A stretch of DNA of 64,000 nucleotides, taken from Aquimarina muelleri DSM 19832. Lineage in GTDB: Bacteria; Bacteroidota; Bacteroidia; Flavobacteriales; Flavobacteriaceae. Under the pieces are notes generated by a model. That model had not been told where the DNA came from. It made no database searches and saw only the letters and a program-made list of their open reading frames with translations. The stretch lies in NCBI RefSeq assembly GCF_000430665.1, contig NZ_AUML01000019.1, forward strand, positions 46,621 through 110,620. Direction: 5' to 3'. Positions 37,908 through 45,700 of this stretch are shown here, one piece after another (positions within the stretch are counted from its first letter, which is position 1; the number at the start of each line of letters is the position of its first letter). A program made the translations under genes and the position numbers.

Positions 37908-38909
37908 TTAAATAGCTTTCCTTAATTTTTTAAAAAATATTTCTTCTCGATTTGCTATCGTCTCTAGTTGTAAGGCTATATTATTATATGCATCTTCTTT
38001 AGCACTTCTATTTTTATATATACGAGAGGCATCCAAAGCAAAATCCCTCCATGAATCACCTATCAAAGTCATTTCGACTGATAATTCGGTTAACTTATCA
38101 TTTTTTAAAAGTTTACCTGCTTCTTGTAAAAAGGCTGCATAGATATATCGAAACCCTCCCCCTCCAGTTCCTATTTCTTCTTGCATTCTAACCACTTGTC
38201 CTAAATAATGATTAGCCACTTTTGTTCCTTTCTTTTTTGGCCATTTACGTATTAGACTGGCAACGAAACGAATTCCTTTTACCCCAACTACTGGGACCGG
38301 AGCCAGCATATCTCTGCACGTTTGTTTAATACCTTTTATTATTGCTTTTTCTATGGTTAACTCTTTGGGGAAATCTATAGGGTAATACATATGTCCTTTA
38401 GGAGCAAACGCTCCTTTAGCAAAACGTACTTTTTCTAACTCTTTCTCTGTTAAGGTGGTTACGGTTTCCATTACTGGATCACTTATTAAATAAGTATCTT
38501 CTTTTTTGCCATAAACAACTAGATTATGAGCGTTAAAATGAAAACGATATTCGTCTGGAAAATATACTAGGTTGTATACTCCTACCTGAAGTCCTACAGG
38601 ATTATTTTTATTTAGATTTTCATCTAAACGAGTCTTTGCATTCTGAGAAGATTTAAATTTTTCTCTTTTTATTTTTATTCCAACTCTTTTGGCAAATCGT
38701 TTAAAAATAAAACCAGGCATTGCTCTATAGGTAAGTGCAGGAGCATGATTTACTTTTAAAAACGGAATATAGCAAAATAGTAATCCAGAACCAATACCAA
38801 AAACCATAGGCTCACTAACATTGTATCCGTTGTGTTTCATTAAATTAGACACCACACCGTTTTCACAGTGTGCAGATTGATGGTGTGTAAAATTAATTTC
38901 CATGTTCAA
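37908..38909 (-). CDS. BtrH N-terminal domain/DUF4872 protein, candidate acyltransferase
   Basis: A 333-residue protein combining a BtrH N-terminal domain (about 5-140) with a C-terminal DUF4872 domain (about 150-330). BtrH has a papain-like triad and moves an acyl group from an ACP to an amine in butirosin synthesis. Matching residues are visible here: Cys15 in SAHCENGVVSN, His in FNAHNLVVYG and Asp in LISDPVME. It could transfer the finished polyene from ACP to dialkylresorcinol, making the flexirubin ester; this is inference. Its start overlaps the HTH-like gene by 17 bases. Confidence 0.8.
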   Translation of the reverse strand: MNMEINFTHHQSAHCENGVVSNLMKHNGYNVSEPMVFGIGSGLLFCYIPFLKVNHAPALTYRAMPGFIFKRFAKRVGIKIKREKFKSSQNAKTRLDENLNKNNPVGLQVGVYNLVYFPDEYRFHFNAHNLVVYGKKEDTYLISDPVMETVTTLTEKELEKVRFAKGAFAPKGHMYYPIDFPKELTIEKAIIKGIKQTCRDMLAPVPVVGVKGIRFVASLIRKWPKKKGTKVANHYLGQVVRMQEEIGTGGGGFRYIYAAFLQEAGKLLKNDKLTELSVEMTLIGDSWRDFALDASRIYKNRSAKEDAYNNIALQLETIANREEIFFKKLRKAI

Positions 38910-39300
38910 TGCGATTTAATTGATCAATAGTGATTTCAAAAACATCAGCATATTTTTGTAACATTTTTTGTGATAGTTTGCAAAACACCTTTGGTTTTAA
39001 GTGTCTTTTAACACGCCATTGCCATAGCCCCACATAACTTGCTAAAATACCAATATCCATTTTATGAAGCTCCATATAATACTCTATAGGACTTGTTTCG
39101 TTATTTATAACTCTTATTTTGGCTTCTTCCACCCGCTCGTTTATTTCTTGTATAGCGTTATTTAAGGCTATAGTTTTTGGAGTCCACCCACTACTACTTG
39201 CTGTTGTATATTCCCCTTTATCATTAACAGCATAACATAATTCCTTAAAATTAGATGATTCTAAGCTACCCTTGTCTTGTGGAACTTCGTTTTCTTTCAT
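38893..39300 (-). CDS. small HTH-like protein of unknown function
   Basis: A 135-residue soluble protein. The N-terminal half has CYAVNDKGEYTTASSSGWTP. The C-terminal half (about 80-132) has the rhythm of a small XRE-like helix-turn-helix: MDIGILASYVGLWQWRVKRH, then KLSQKMLQKYADVFEITIDQL. It could bind DNA and regulate the operon or be a structural partner. No named family was recognised with confidence. It overlaps the BtrH-like gene by 17 bases and lies 7 bases after a hotdog gene, so it is translated with the biosynthetic genes. Confidence 0.55.
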   Translation of the reverse strand: MKENEVPQDKGSLESSNFKELCYAVNDKGEYTTASSSGWTPKTIALNNAIQEINERVEEAKIRVINNETSPIEYYMELHKMDIGILASYVGLWQWRVKRHLKPKVFCKLSQKMLQKYADVFEITIDQLNRIEHGN

Positions 39301-39307
39301 AATAAAC

Positions 39308-39763
39308 CTATTTTACTTCTTGAATAAATAAATTCATTTCACAAGATAATAATTCTTTGTCTTCTTCATAAATATTACATTCTAATGTACAAATACTGTA
39401 TTGTTCTGTATCGTATCTGGATTTTAAAGTAGCTTTAGAAATTATTGTTTTTCCTGCACAAGGACAATTATAAATGGTTACTTTTTTTATTCCACTAATA
39501 AAACCAATAAGTTTTGTTCTATTGCCTTCTAAGTCATCTTCTTCAAAATAACTTTTACCAACTATTGCGGAACAGGTTTGTGCTGCGTTTTCTACTAAAC
39601 CTATTTCATTAAAGACATTATCTTTAACAAAAATGCAGTCTGATTTTATATCAAATGAGGTAGATACATGATTATTATCTATAGACAATATCTTATCTAC
39701 CATTAAAAAAGGGTCTCTGTGTGGTAAAAACTTAGCTATATCTAATTTTTGAAGTTTATTCAT
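39308..39763 (-). CDS. FabZ-like 3-hydroxyacyl-ACP dehydratase (active-site His present)
   Basis: A 151-residue hotdog protein. The FabZ catalytic dyad is retained: His15 in LPHRDPFLMVD and Glu58 in FNEIGLVENAAQ. It should dehydrate beta-hydroxyacyl-ACP to the trans-enoyl form during polyene building. Its start shares one base with the stop of a sister hotdog gene that has lost the His, so the two are probably made in equal amounts and form a heterodimer, as proposed for ApeI:P. Confidence 0.85.
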   Translation of the reverse strand: MNKLQKLDIAKFLPHRDPFLMVDKILSIDNNHVSTSFDIKSDCIFVKDNVFNEIGLVENAAQTCSAIVGKSYFEEDDLEGNRTKLIGFISGIKKVTIYNCPCAGKTIISKATLKSRYDTEQYSICTLECNIYEEDKELLSCEMNLFIQEVK

Positions 39764-40191
39764 TATCTGGGAATAACGGTTTTCATTTCTCCAGAAGCGA
39801 TCTTTTCTTTTTTTATATTAAACACCTCTATTTTGACCATAGTAATCCCCATAAACTCATGTAATATTTCGGCCTTTGTAATTATAGTCTCCTTTAATTT
39901 TGGAAGAGAAAAAATATCAATTTTTTTTATAGAACCTATATAACCTATAGGAACAGGCTCTTCTTTAATAAAATAGTCATAACCAGTATGTAATGCGACC
40001 GTTTGAGCCATATTTTCTATAAGCCCAGGCTCCAAAAAAAAATTATCTTTTAAGAAAATATTTTCTTCTGTTATTTCTAAAGACGACACTACTCTTGTTT
40101 CTGAAAATTCTAATAAAGCACTTACCATCTCGAAAGGTTTTTTTTGAGGTATTAGATGTTTAATATCTGTGAGAGGTAAATTTATTTTCAT
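39763..40191 (-). CDS. FabZ-like hotdog protein lacking catalytic His
   Basis: A 142-residue hotdog protein that aligns with the FabZ-like product of 39308-39763. At the catalytic His position the motif reads IPQKKPFEMVS (Gln16), while the Glu is kept (Glu59, LEPGLIENMAQ). A stand-alone dehydratase is therefore unlikely. It probably pairs with the His-bearing sister protein. It follows darB with a single-base gap and precedes the sister gene with a 1-base overlap. Confidence 0.78.
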   Translation of the reverse strand: MKINLPLTDIKHLIPQKKPFEMVSALLEFSETRVVSSLEITEENIFLKDNFFLEPGLIENMAQTVALHTGYDYFIKEEPVPIGYIGSIKKIDIFSLPKLKETIITKAEILHEFMGITMVKIEVFNIKKEKIASGEMKTVIPR

Positions 40192-40192
40192 T

Positions 40193-41326
40193 TTAACACA
40201 CTGTTAAATAAGCATATGTATAAGAAAATCTTGCGCTTTCAGGAACAGACAATAATATTTTGTCCCCTTTTTTAAGGTTTCCTGAAGTAACCAATTCTTC
40301 AAGCATTATATAAATTGACGCTGCTCCGATATTACCAACTTTTTTTAAATTCATAAACCAATTCTCCCAAGGAATCTCTATATCATTATTTTTCATTTCC
40401 TGGTATAAGTTTTCTTTAAAATAATATGAAGAAATATGCGGTAAATAATAGGTTATATCCTCAGGTTTAACATTGTGTTTTTCTAATGTTTTTTTTAAAC
40501 TATCGACACCTTTTACAAGAATGTTTTCTGCCAATAACTTAACATCTTGTTTTATTGCGAATAATGATTTTTGAGCCCATTGTTCAGAGGGGTATTCACT
40601 CCATGATTTTAACAAGCCAGTATCTAACTTATCTCCTCCCGCATACATACATGCCTCTATTTCACCAGCATAAGAATAACCTTCCATCCATTCAATTTTT
40701 AATGGTATATCTCCATTAGGTTGGTCTTCTAAAAGAAATGCTCCTGCTCCATCAGATAACATCCAACGTAAAAAATCTTTATTAAAAGCCAAAATTGGTG
40801 TTTCTTCTAGTTTCTTTAAGTGTTCTATTTCATTTTCAAAAATATTAGATTTCATCCATGATGATGCTCGTTCTGACCCTGTACAAACAGCATTAGTATT
40901 TTGTCCAGATTTAATTGCCAAATAACCATATTTTAGAGCATTCATTCCTGAACAACAAGCTCCTGATGGCGAATTAATCTCTAAGTTTCCATTTTTTAAA
41001 AAGCCATGAACCATCGCTGCATGTGATGGTAATATTTGATCTGGACTTCCAGTACCACAAGATAATAATTGAATGTTTTCAACAGTAAAACCTTCATCAC
41101 ACAAAAGTTGTATTGCCTCTTTGGTAAGCTGGGCATTATTGTGTGTTATTTCCCCTTTATCATTAAGAGCATAATATCTGGTTTTGATTTGATTATTACG
41201 TAAAACAACACGTCTAGCTTTAGATGTTTTTCCATTAACGATACCTAATCTTTCTTCCATCTCTTCATTATCAACGGGATCATTAGGTAAAAATTTTGAT
41301 GTTCTAGTAATGTAAACGTCTTTCAT
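40193..41326 (-). CDS. darB: KAS III-like dialkylresorcinol synthase DarB
   Basis: A 377-residue ketosynthase III-like enzyme that joins two acyl precursors to a cyclohexanedione, the ring precursor of dialkylresorcinols. The nucleophile is at SGACCSGMN (Cys124-Cys125), with the His in YYLPHISSYYF and the Asn in KVGNIGAASIYI. The N-terminus (MKDVYITRTSKFLPNDPVDN) matches the DarB group. It starts one base inside the darA stop. DarA then aromatises the product. Confidence 0.88.
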   Translation of the reverse strand: MKDVYITRTSKFLPNDPVDNEEMEERLGIVNGKTSKARRVVLRNNQIKTRYYALNDKGEITHNNAQLTKEAIQLLCDEGFTVENIQLLSCGTGSPDQILPSHAAMVHGFLKNGNLEINSPSGACCSGMNALKYGYLAIKSGQNTNAVCTGSERASSWMKSNIFENEIEHLKKLEETPILAFNKDFLRWMLSDGAGAFLLEDQPNGDIPLKIEWMEGYSYAGEIEACMYAGGDKLDTGLLKSWSEYPSEQWAQKSLFAIKQDVKLLAENILVKGVDSLKKTLEKHNVKPEDITYYLPHISSYYFKENLYQEMKNNDIEIPWENWFMNLKKVGNIGAASIYIMLEELVTSGNLKKGDKILLSVPESARFSYTYAYLTVC

Positions 41327-42252
41327 TAATTATTTTTTGTATCAACAGATGAGTAATATTTTTTTTCTCTGATTATTTTTTTATACATAAAAATATAAGT
41401 AACCAAAAATACAATAAAAACTATTGGTGCTATAACCCAAATAGCAAATAACAAATAATAATTAAATAAAATAAGGGCTTTTTTGCGTTTTGGATTCCCT
41501 GCTTCTCCCTTTTTATATATTAGGTTTGCCCATTTAGAAAACAACAAATTGGCTCTTTTATCTGCTAAAATTAGAAATGGTTTAATTTTTACAGCCCCTA
41601 ATTTCACTATTTTTTTTTGTAAATCCATAAAGTTATTTTTCCGTAATGCTTCTTTTACAGAGGGCACAAAAACTACTACATTGTTTATATCTTTATCAGA
41701 AACTCCTGGTTTAGGAAAAAAACCTAAAAACCTATCTTTTTTACCTTTAAACATCCAGTGCGTTATAGTTAGCACACTAATGTGATTAATATGTCTATCT
41801 ACCAGTGCTATATTACCAACTAGTTTTGCATTACAGGAAATCAAAAGATTTTTAACTTTTTCTTGTGCTTGAATCCACATGTTCCTGCATCCTATAACAG
41901 TAATCACTGGAGTATTATTAAGTAACTTTTTTGCGTTTTCAGATTTTAAAAAAGAATTGATAGGAATAGATGGACTCAAGTACCACACTTGATATCCTAA
42001 AATAATTAAGTCATATTTTTTATTAAATATTTCGGGATCTGATTCTTTAAGTGGGATAGGGATCTGAAGAAAAGATTCTGGAAAAACATCAAAAAAAGCA
42101 TCTTTCTTCCAAGGAAATTTATAGGCATTCTTGGGAACTATTTCAAGATATGTTATATTTATATCTTTATCCTTCATCGCAGAAGCTATATTACCAACAA
42201 TATCAAACAATTGCCCTGTTTGCGAATAGTAAACAACCAACACCTCTTTCAT
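41326..42252 (-). CDS. darA: flavodoxin-like dialkylresorcinol aromatase DarA
   Basis: A 308-residue protein with an N-terminal flavodoxin-like domain (VVYYSQTGQLFDIVGN, the FMN phosphate loop) and a C-terminal hydrophobic helix (LFAIWVIAPIVFIVFLVTYIF) that tethers it to the membrane. DarA aromatises the DarB cyclohexanedione to a resorcinol. The start at 42252 is preferred over 42273, because it gives an ATGA overlap with the upstream acyltransferase stop. It is encoded directly upstream of darB. Confidence 0.85.
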   Translation of the reverse strand: MKEVLVVYYSQTGQLFDIVGNIASAMKDKDINITYLEIVPKNAYKFPWKKDAFFDVFPESFLQIPIPLKESDPEIFNKKYDLIILGYQVWYLSPSIPINSFLKSENAKKLLNNTPVITVIGCRNMWIQAQEKVKNLLISCNAKLVGNIALVDRHINHISVLTITHWMFKGKKDRFLGFFPKPGVSDKDINNVVVFVPSVKEALRKNNFMDLQKKIVKLGAVKIKPFLILADKRANLLFSKWANLIYKKGEAGNPKRKKALILFNYYLLFAIWVIAPIVFIVFLVTYIFMYKKIIREKKYYSSVDTKNN

Positions 42253-43136
42253 GTATCTTTTTTTATATTCCAAAAATCGAAATAATTAAACCATTGTAAA
42301 GGATACTTATCTAACATCCATTTTACGCTTTGTGTATACTCTTTTAATAGTTCTTTAGCATCCCTGTGTTTTGCTTTTGCTTTTCTTGCATAAAGGTGAT
42401 AATGTGTATTTGTCTCTTTCATTACATATACAAATAGCACAGGTACTTTTAATCTCGAAGCCAAAAGAAATGGGCCAGCAGGAAATCTGGCTTCTTGTCC
42501 TAACAAATCTTGTGTTAAAAATTTTGATCCTTTAAAATAACGATCTCCTGTAATACATATAATTTCATTTCTTGCTAATGCAGCATTGATATGAAAAATA
42601 TGTGAGAAATCTTCTTTTATAAAAATAAATTTAATGTTAGATTTTTCGACAACGCTATCCAGATAGTTTTTAATTGCAGTATGTTCTATGTCTGTAGTAA
42701 GAAGATTAATTGCTGCATTTTCCTCTAATTCTCCAAAGAAATGCTCTGCTATTTCGAAATTACCAAGATGGGCACTAATTAAGATACCACCTTTTCTTTG
42801 TTTTAATGTTTCATTTATTAGTTCTATACCGTCAAAATGATACGTGAATTTATTTCTAAGACCAGAGGATATAGCTACTTTATCAATAATGGTTTGTCCA
42901 AAAACATAATAACTTTGAAGTATTTTAAAAATACTTTTTAGTTTAGAATATTTAAGTCTTTTATTAAAATAATAATATATAGATCTACTACTAGACAAAG
43001 AGAAAAAACAAAAATATAGGGATACAAAATATAAAATAAAATAAGCGGAATTTAAACCTACTTTTTTAATAAAAAAAACAAATATTTTATACCCAAGCAC
43101 GGTACCTCTGGACTTCCCTTTCCATTCCGTAGTCAT
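42249..43136 (-). CDS. LpxL/HtrB-like lipid acyltransferase
   Basis: A 295-residue membrane acyltransferase of the LpxL family. It has an N-terminal hydrophobic segment (about 20-45) and the HX4E motif in ISAHLGNFEIAEHFF. Family members transfer acyl chains from ACP to lipid A. In flexirubin and aryl polyene loci an LpxL-like enzyme may attach the polyene or finish the DAR lipid; its real acceptor is not known. The ATGA overlap with darA supports coupling. Confidence 0.82.
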   Translation of the reverse strand: MTTEWKGKSRGTVLGYKIFVFFIKKVGLNSAYFILYFVSLYFCFFSLSSSRSIYYYFNKRLKYSKLKSIFKILQSYYVFGQTIIDKVAISSGLRNKFTYHFDGIELINETLKQRKGGILISAHLGNFEIAEHFFGELEENAAINLLTTDIEHTAIKNYLDSVVEKSNIKFIFIKEDFSHIFHINAALARNEIICITGDRYFKGSKFLTQDLLGQEARFPAGPFLLASRLKVPVLFVYVMKETNTHYHLYARKAKAKHRDAKELLKEYTQSVKWMLDKYPLQWFNYFDFWNIKKDT

Positions 43137-43142
43137 ACCTGT

Positions 43143-43391
43143 CTACAGTGATTTTATTTTATTTTCTATAAGGTCGTAAAAATTTTGAAGTGTTATAACA
43201 TTTATAAAGTCTTCACCTATTAATTTTACACCAAAATTGGATTCCACAGCTACTACGAGATCAACAAAATCTAGGCTATCTAGCTCAAGAGTCTCCTTTA
43301 AGTTTGCTTCTGAAGAAATATCATCTTCTTCTACTTCAAACTCATCAATAAGAAAGTCGTTTATTTTTTCAATAATAACTTTTTTATCCAT
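43143..43391 (-). CDS. acyl carrier protein
   Basis: An 82-residue acidic ACP with the phosphopantetheine attachment at Ser39 (TLELDSLDFVDLVV). It is encoded between the LpxL-like and ketosynthase genes, 3 bases from the latter. It is the second ACP of the cluster and differs from the other (33225-33482), consistent with separate carriers for the polyene and the resorcinol or starter chain. Confidence 0.92.
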   Translation of the reverse strand: MDKKVIIEKINDFLIDEFEVEEDDISSEANLKETLELDSLDFVDLVVAVESNFGVKLIGEDFINVITLQNFYDLIENKIKSL

Positions 43392-43394
43392 ATT

Positions 43395-44618
43395 CTATTT
43401 ATTAATTTTTTTTATTACCAATGCTGAATTCGTTCCCCCAAATCCAAAAGAATTAGACAAAAATACATCAATTTTTTTATCTAGAGTTTTCTTAACCAAA
43501 TTTAGTTTATTTGCATCTTCATCAGGGTTTTCCAAATTTATATTTGGTGCTATAAAAGAATGCTGCATCATAAGCATAGAATAAACGACTTCACTAGCTC
43601 CTGCCATCCAACATTCATGCCCAGTCATTGATTTTGTAGAGCTTACATAAGGTCCATTTTCTCCAAAAACTTCAAATATTGCTTTTGCTTCATTAGCGTC
43701 TCCAACTAGTGTTGAAGTAGCATGTGCATTTATATAATCAATAGTTGTAGAATCAATATTTGCTTGTTCCAAAGCTTTTTTCATAGCTCTAGAAGGCCCT
43801 TCAACATTTGGAGTAGAAATATGCTCTCCATTAGAAGAAAATCCATAACCTATAATCTCTCCTAATATTGGAGCTCCTCTTTTAATAGCAGATTCATAAC
43901 TCTCTAAGATTAATGTAGCTCCACCTCCGCTAGGCACTAATCCATCTCGGTTTTTATCGAAAGGACGAGAAGCTTTTTTTGGGTTATCTACATTTACAGA
44001 AAATACTCCCAAGCCATCAAAACTCCCCATTGCAAGTTTATTTATTTCTTGTGCACCCCCACAAATAACACAGTCTTGCATCCCACTTTTTATCATTTGA
44101 TACGCCATTCCTATAGCATGAGAACCACTAGCACAAGCCGCACTAATTGTAAAATTTATTCCTTTAAGTCTAAAAATAGTAGAAAGATTCATAGTAACAG
44201 TAGAATTCATTCCTTTAAAAATTGCTCCAGATCCTACTAATGTTGTATCTTTTTTCTCTCTAATTTTATCTACAGATTCAATCACAGATTTTGCTGTACT
44301 ATCATTACCATATAATATACCTACTTCGTTCTGATCAAGAAAAACCTGATCTATTTTCGCATTTTTCAAAGCTTCTAATGTAGCTACATATGCATAAGCT
44401 GTTTCTTCTCCTATACTAACACGCTGTCTTCTGGATAATGCACTCTTTAAATCGGGCTCTTTTATGACTCCTGTTAAACAAGAGCGATATCCAAAATCTT
44501 TTCTTTCTTCATCAAATCCAATTCCTGATGTTCCATTATATAGTGATGTCTTTACTTGTTCTAAATTCTCACCAATACAAGAATATATCCCCATGCCTGT
44601 GATTACAACTCTTCTCAT
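43395..44618 (-). CDS. beta-ketoacyl-ACP synthase II family protein
   Basis: A 407-residue KAS II-type enzyme with the full triad: Cys162 (SAACASGSHAIG), His in YINAHATSTLVGD and His in SMTGHECWMAGAS. The second motif (AHATST rather than AHGTST) is a mild variant. It is encoded between the ACP and ketoreductase genes at the head of the main operon. It may start chains or supply the acyl precursors for DarB. Confidence 0.9.
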   Translation of the reverse strand: MRRVVITGMGIYSCIGENLEQVKTSLYNGTSGIGFDEERKDFGYRSCLTGVIKEPDLKSALSRRQRVSIGEETAYAYVATLEALKNAKIDQVFLDQNEVGILYGNDSTAKSVIESVDKIREKKDTTLVGSGAIFKGMNSTVTMNLSTIFRLKGINFTISAACASGSHAIGMAYQMIKSGMQDCVICGGAQEINKLAMGSFDGLGVFSVNVDNPKKASRPFDKNRDGLVPSGGGATLILESYESAIKRGAPILGEIIGYGFSSNGEHISTPNVEGPSRAMKKALEQANIDSTTIDYINAHATSTLVGDANEAKAIFEVFGENGPYVSSTKSMTGHECWMAGASEVVYSMLMMQHSFIAPNINLENPDEDANKLNLVKKTLDKKIDVFLSNSFGFGGTNSALVIKKINK

Positions 44619-44633
44619 ATATTTAGAATTAAT

Positions 44634-45365
44634 TTACGAGTAAATTCCACCATTTATATTAATAACCTCTCCAGTAATATAAGATGCTTTTTTAGATATC
44701 AAAAATGATACGACATGTGCAACTTCTTCGGCTTCTCCAAACCTGTTAGCTGGAATTAATTTTTTAAGTTCTTTTTCATCCAATTCATCGGTCATATCCG
44801 TTTTGATAAAACCCGGAGCAACAGCATTTACTGTAACATTTCTTTTAGCTACCTCTTGTGCCAGAGCTTTTGTCACACCTACTATAGCTCCTTTAGCTGC
44901 AGAATAATTGGTTTGTCCTGCTGTTCCTTTAACTCCTGATACAGAGGCAATATTTACAACCCTTCCGTATCTGTTTCGCAATAATTTTTGAATTAAATGA
45001 TTTGTAACATTATAAAACCCATTAAGGGAAGTATTAATTACATCTTGCCAATCATTTTGAGGCATCCACATAAAGAGTCCGTCTTTTGTAATTCCTGCAT
45101 TATTCACAATGACTTCAATTATAGCCTCTTTATTATTTTCTTGCCATGAATCTAGCTTTGTTTTTACCTGATCAGAGTTAGTCACATTAAATTGAATAAT
45201 TTCTGCCGTTCCACCAGCTAATTCTACTGCTGCAAGAGTATCTTTCGCAGCAGCTTCATTGCTATTGTAATTTATTAGTATATGATAGCTAGTATCTTTA
45301 GCGAGTTGTATACAAATTGCTTTTCCAATCCCTCTGGAACCACCTGTTATTAAAGCACATTTCAT
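44634..45365 (-). CDS. fabG: 3-oxoacyl-ACP reductase (FabG-like)
   Basis: A 243-residue short-chain dehydrogenase. NADPH-binding TGGSRGIG is at residues 7-14, the NNAG motif at about 90, catalytic Ser in IASVSG and Tyr-x3-Lys in YSAAKG. It reduces the beta-ketoacyl-ACP during polyene elongation. It is the first gene of the main leftward operon, after a 335-base gap and a terminator downstream of the ammonia-lyase. A ketoreductase in this position corresponds to ApeQ of known clusters. Confidence 0.9.
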   Translation of the reverse strand: MKCALITGGSRGIGKAICIQLAKDTSYHILINYNSNEAAAKDTLAAVELAGGTAEIIQFNVTNSDQVKTKLDSWQENNKEAIIEVIVNNAGITKDGLFMWMPQNDWQDVINTSLNGFYNVTNHLIQKLLRNRYGRVVNIASVSGVKGTAGQTNYSAAKGAIVGVTKALAQEVAKRNVTVNAVAPGFIKTDMTDELDEKELKKLIPANRFGEAEEVAHVVSFLISKKASYITGEVININGGIYS

Positions 45366-45663
45366 TTATTCTTGGTATTGTTTTTTTAGTTAGATGTAGT
45401 TATCATCTCAATTTATTTGGGGAAATCTCTATCGTATTTATTAAATAACTCTAAGTTTTTAAACCATATATTTTACAGTTCCTCTTCTTTTATATTTTGT
45501 TCTTAGTCTCTATTAACAAATCCTCTATAAAATAATTTAATAATCCATGTTTCTTTTGGATAAATAAACCTTCATTTTTAAAAACTCTAGTATAATCATG
45601 ATGAAATTTATAACCTATTTCCTCTTATCAAAGTTAGTCCTTGACTATATAGAAATATAATCT
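45366..45663 (-). promoter_or_regulatory. leader/promoter region of the main pigment operon
   Basis: A gap of about 300 bases without a gene lies between the fabG-like start and the ammonia-lyase terminator. On the minus strand, TAACTTTG (45636-45629) matches the TAnnTTTG -7 pattern, but no -33 TTG is seen at the right distance. If used, it leaves a 5' leader of about 255 nt. The rest is AT-rich with no strong hairpin. Confidence 0.35.
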
Positions 45664-45694
45664 GAAAAAAAGTAAAATAGTTAAGCCTATTTTA
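45664..45694 (-). terminator. intrinsic terminator of the ammonia-lyase gene
   Basis: On the minus strand the perfect 8-bp stem TAAAATAG-GCTTAA-CTATTTTA starts 6 bases after the stop and is followed by CTTTTTTT. Stem, loop and U-tract make a good rho-independent terminator, which uncouples the lyase from the main operon. Confidence 0.75.
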
Positions 45695-45700
45695 TCTTGA

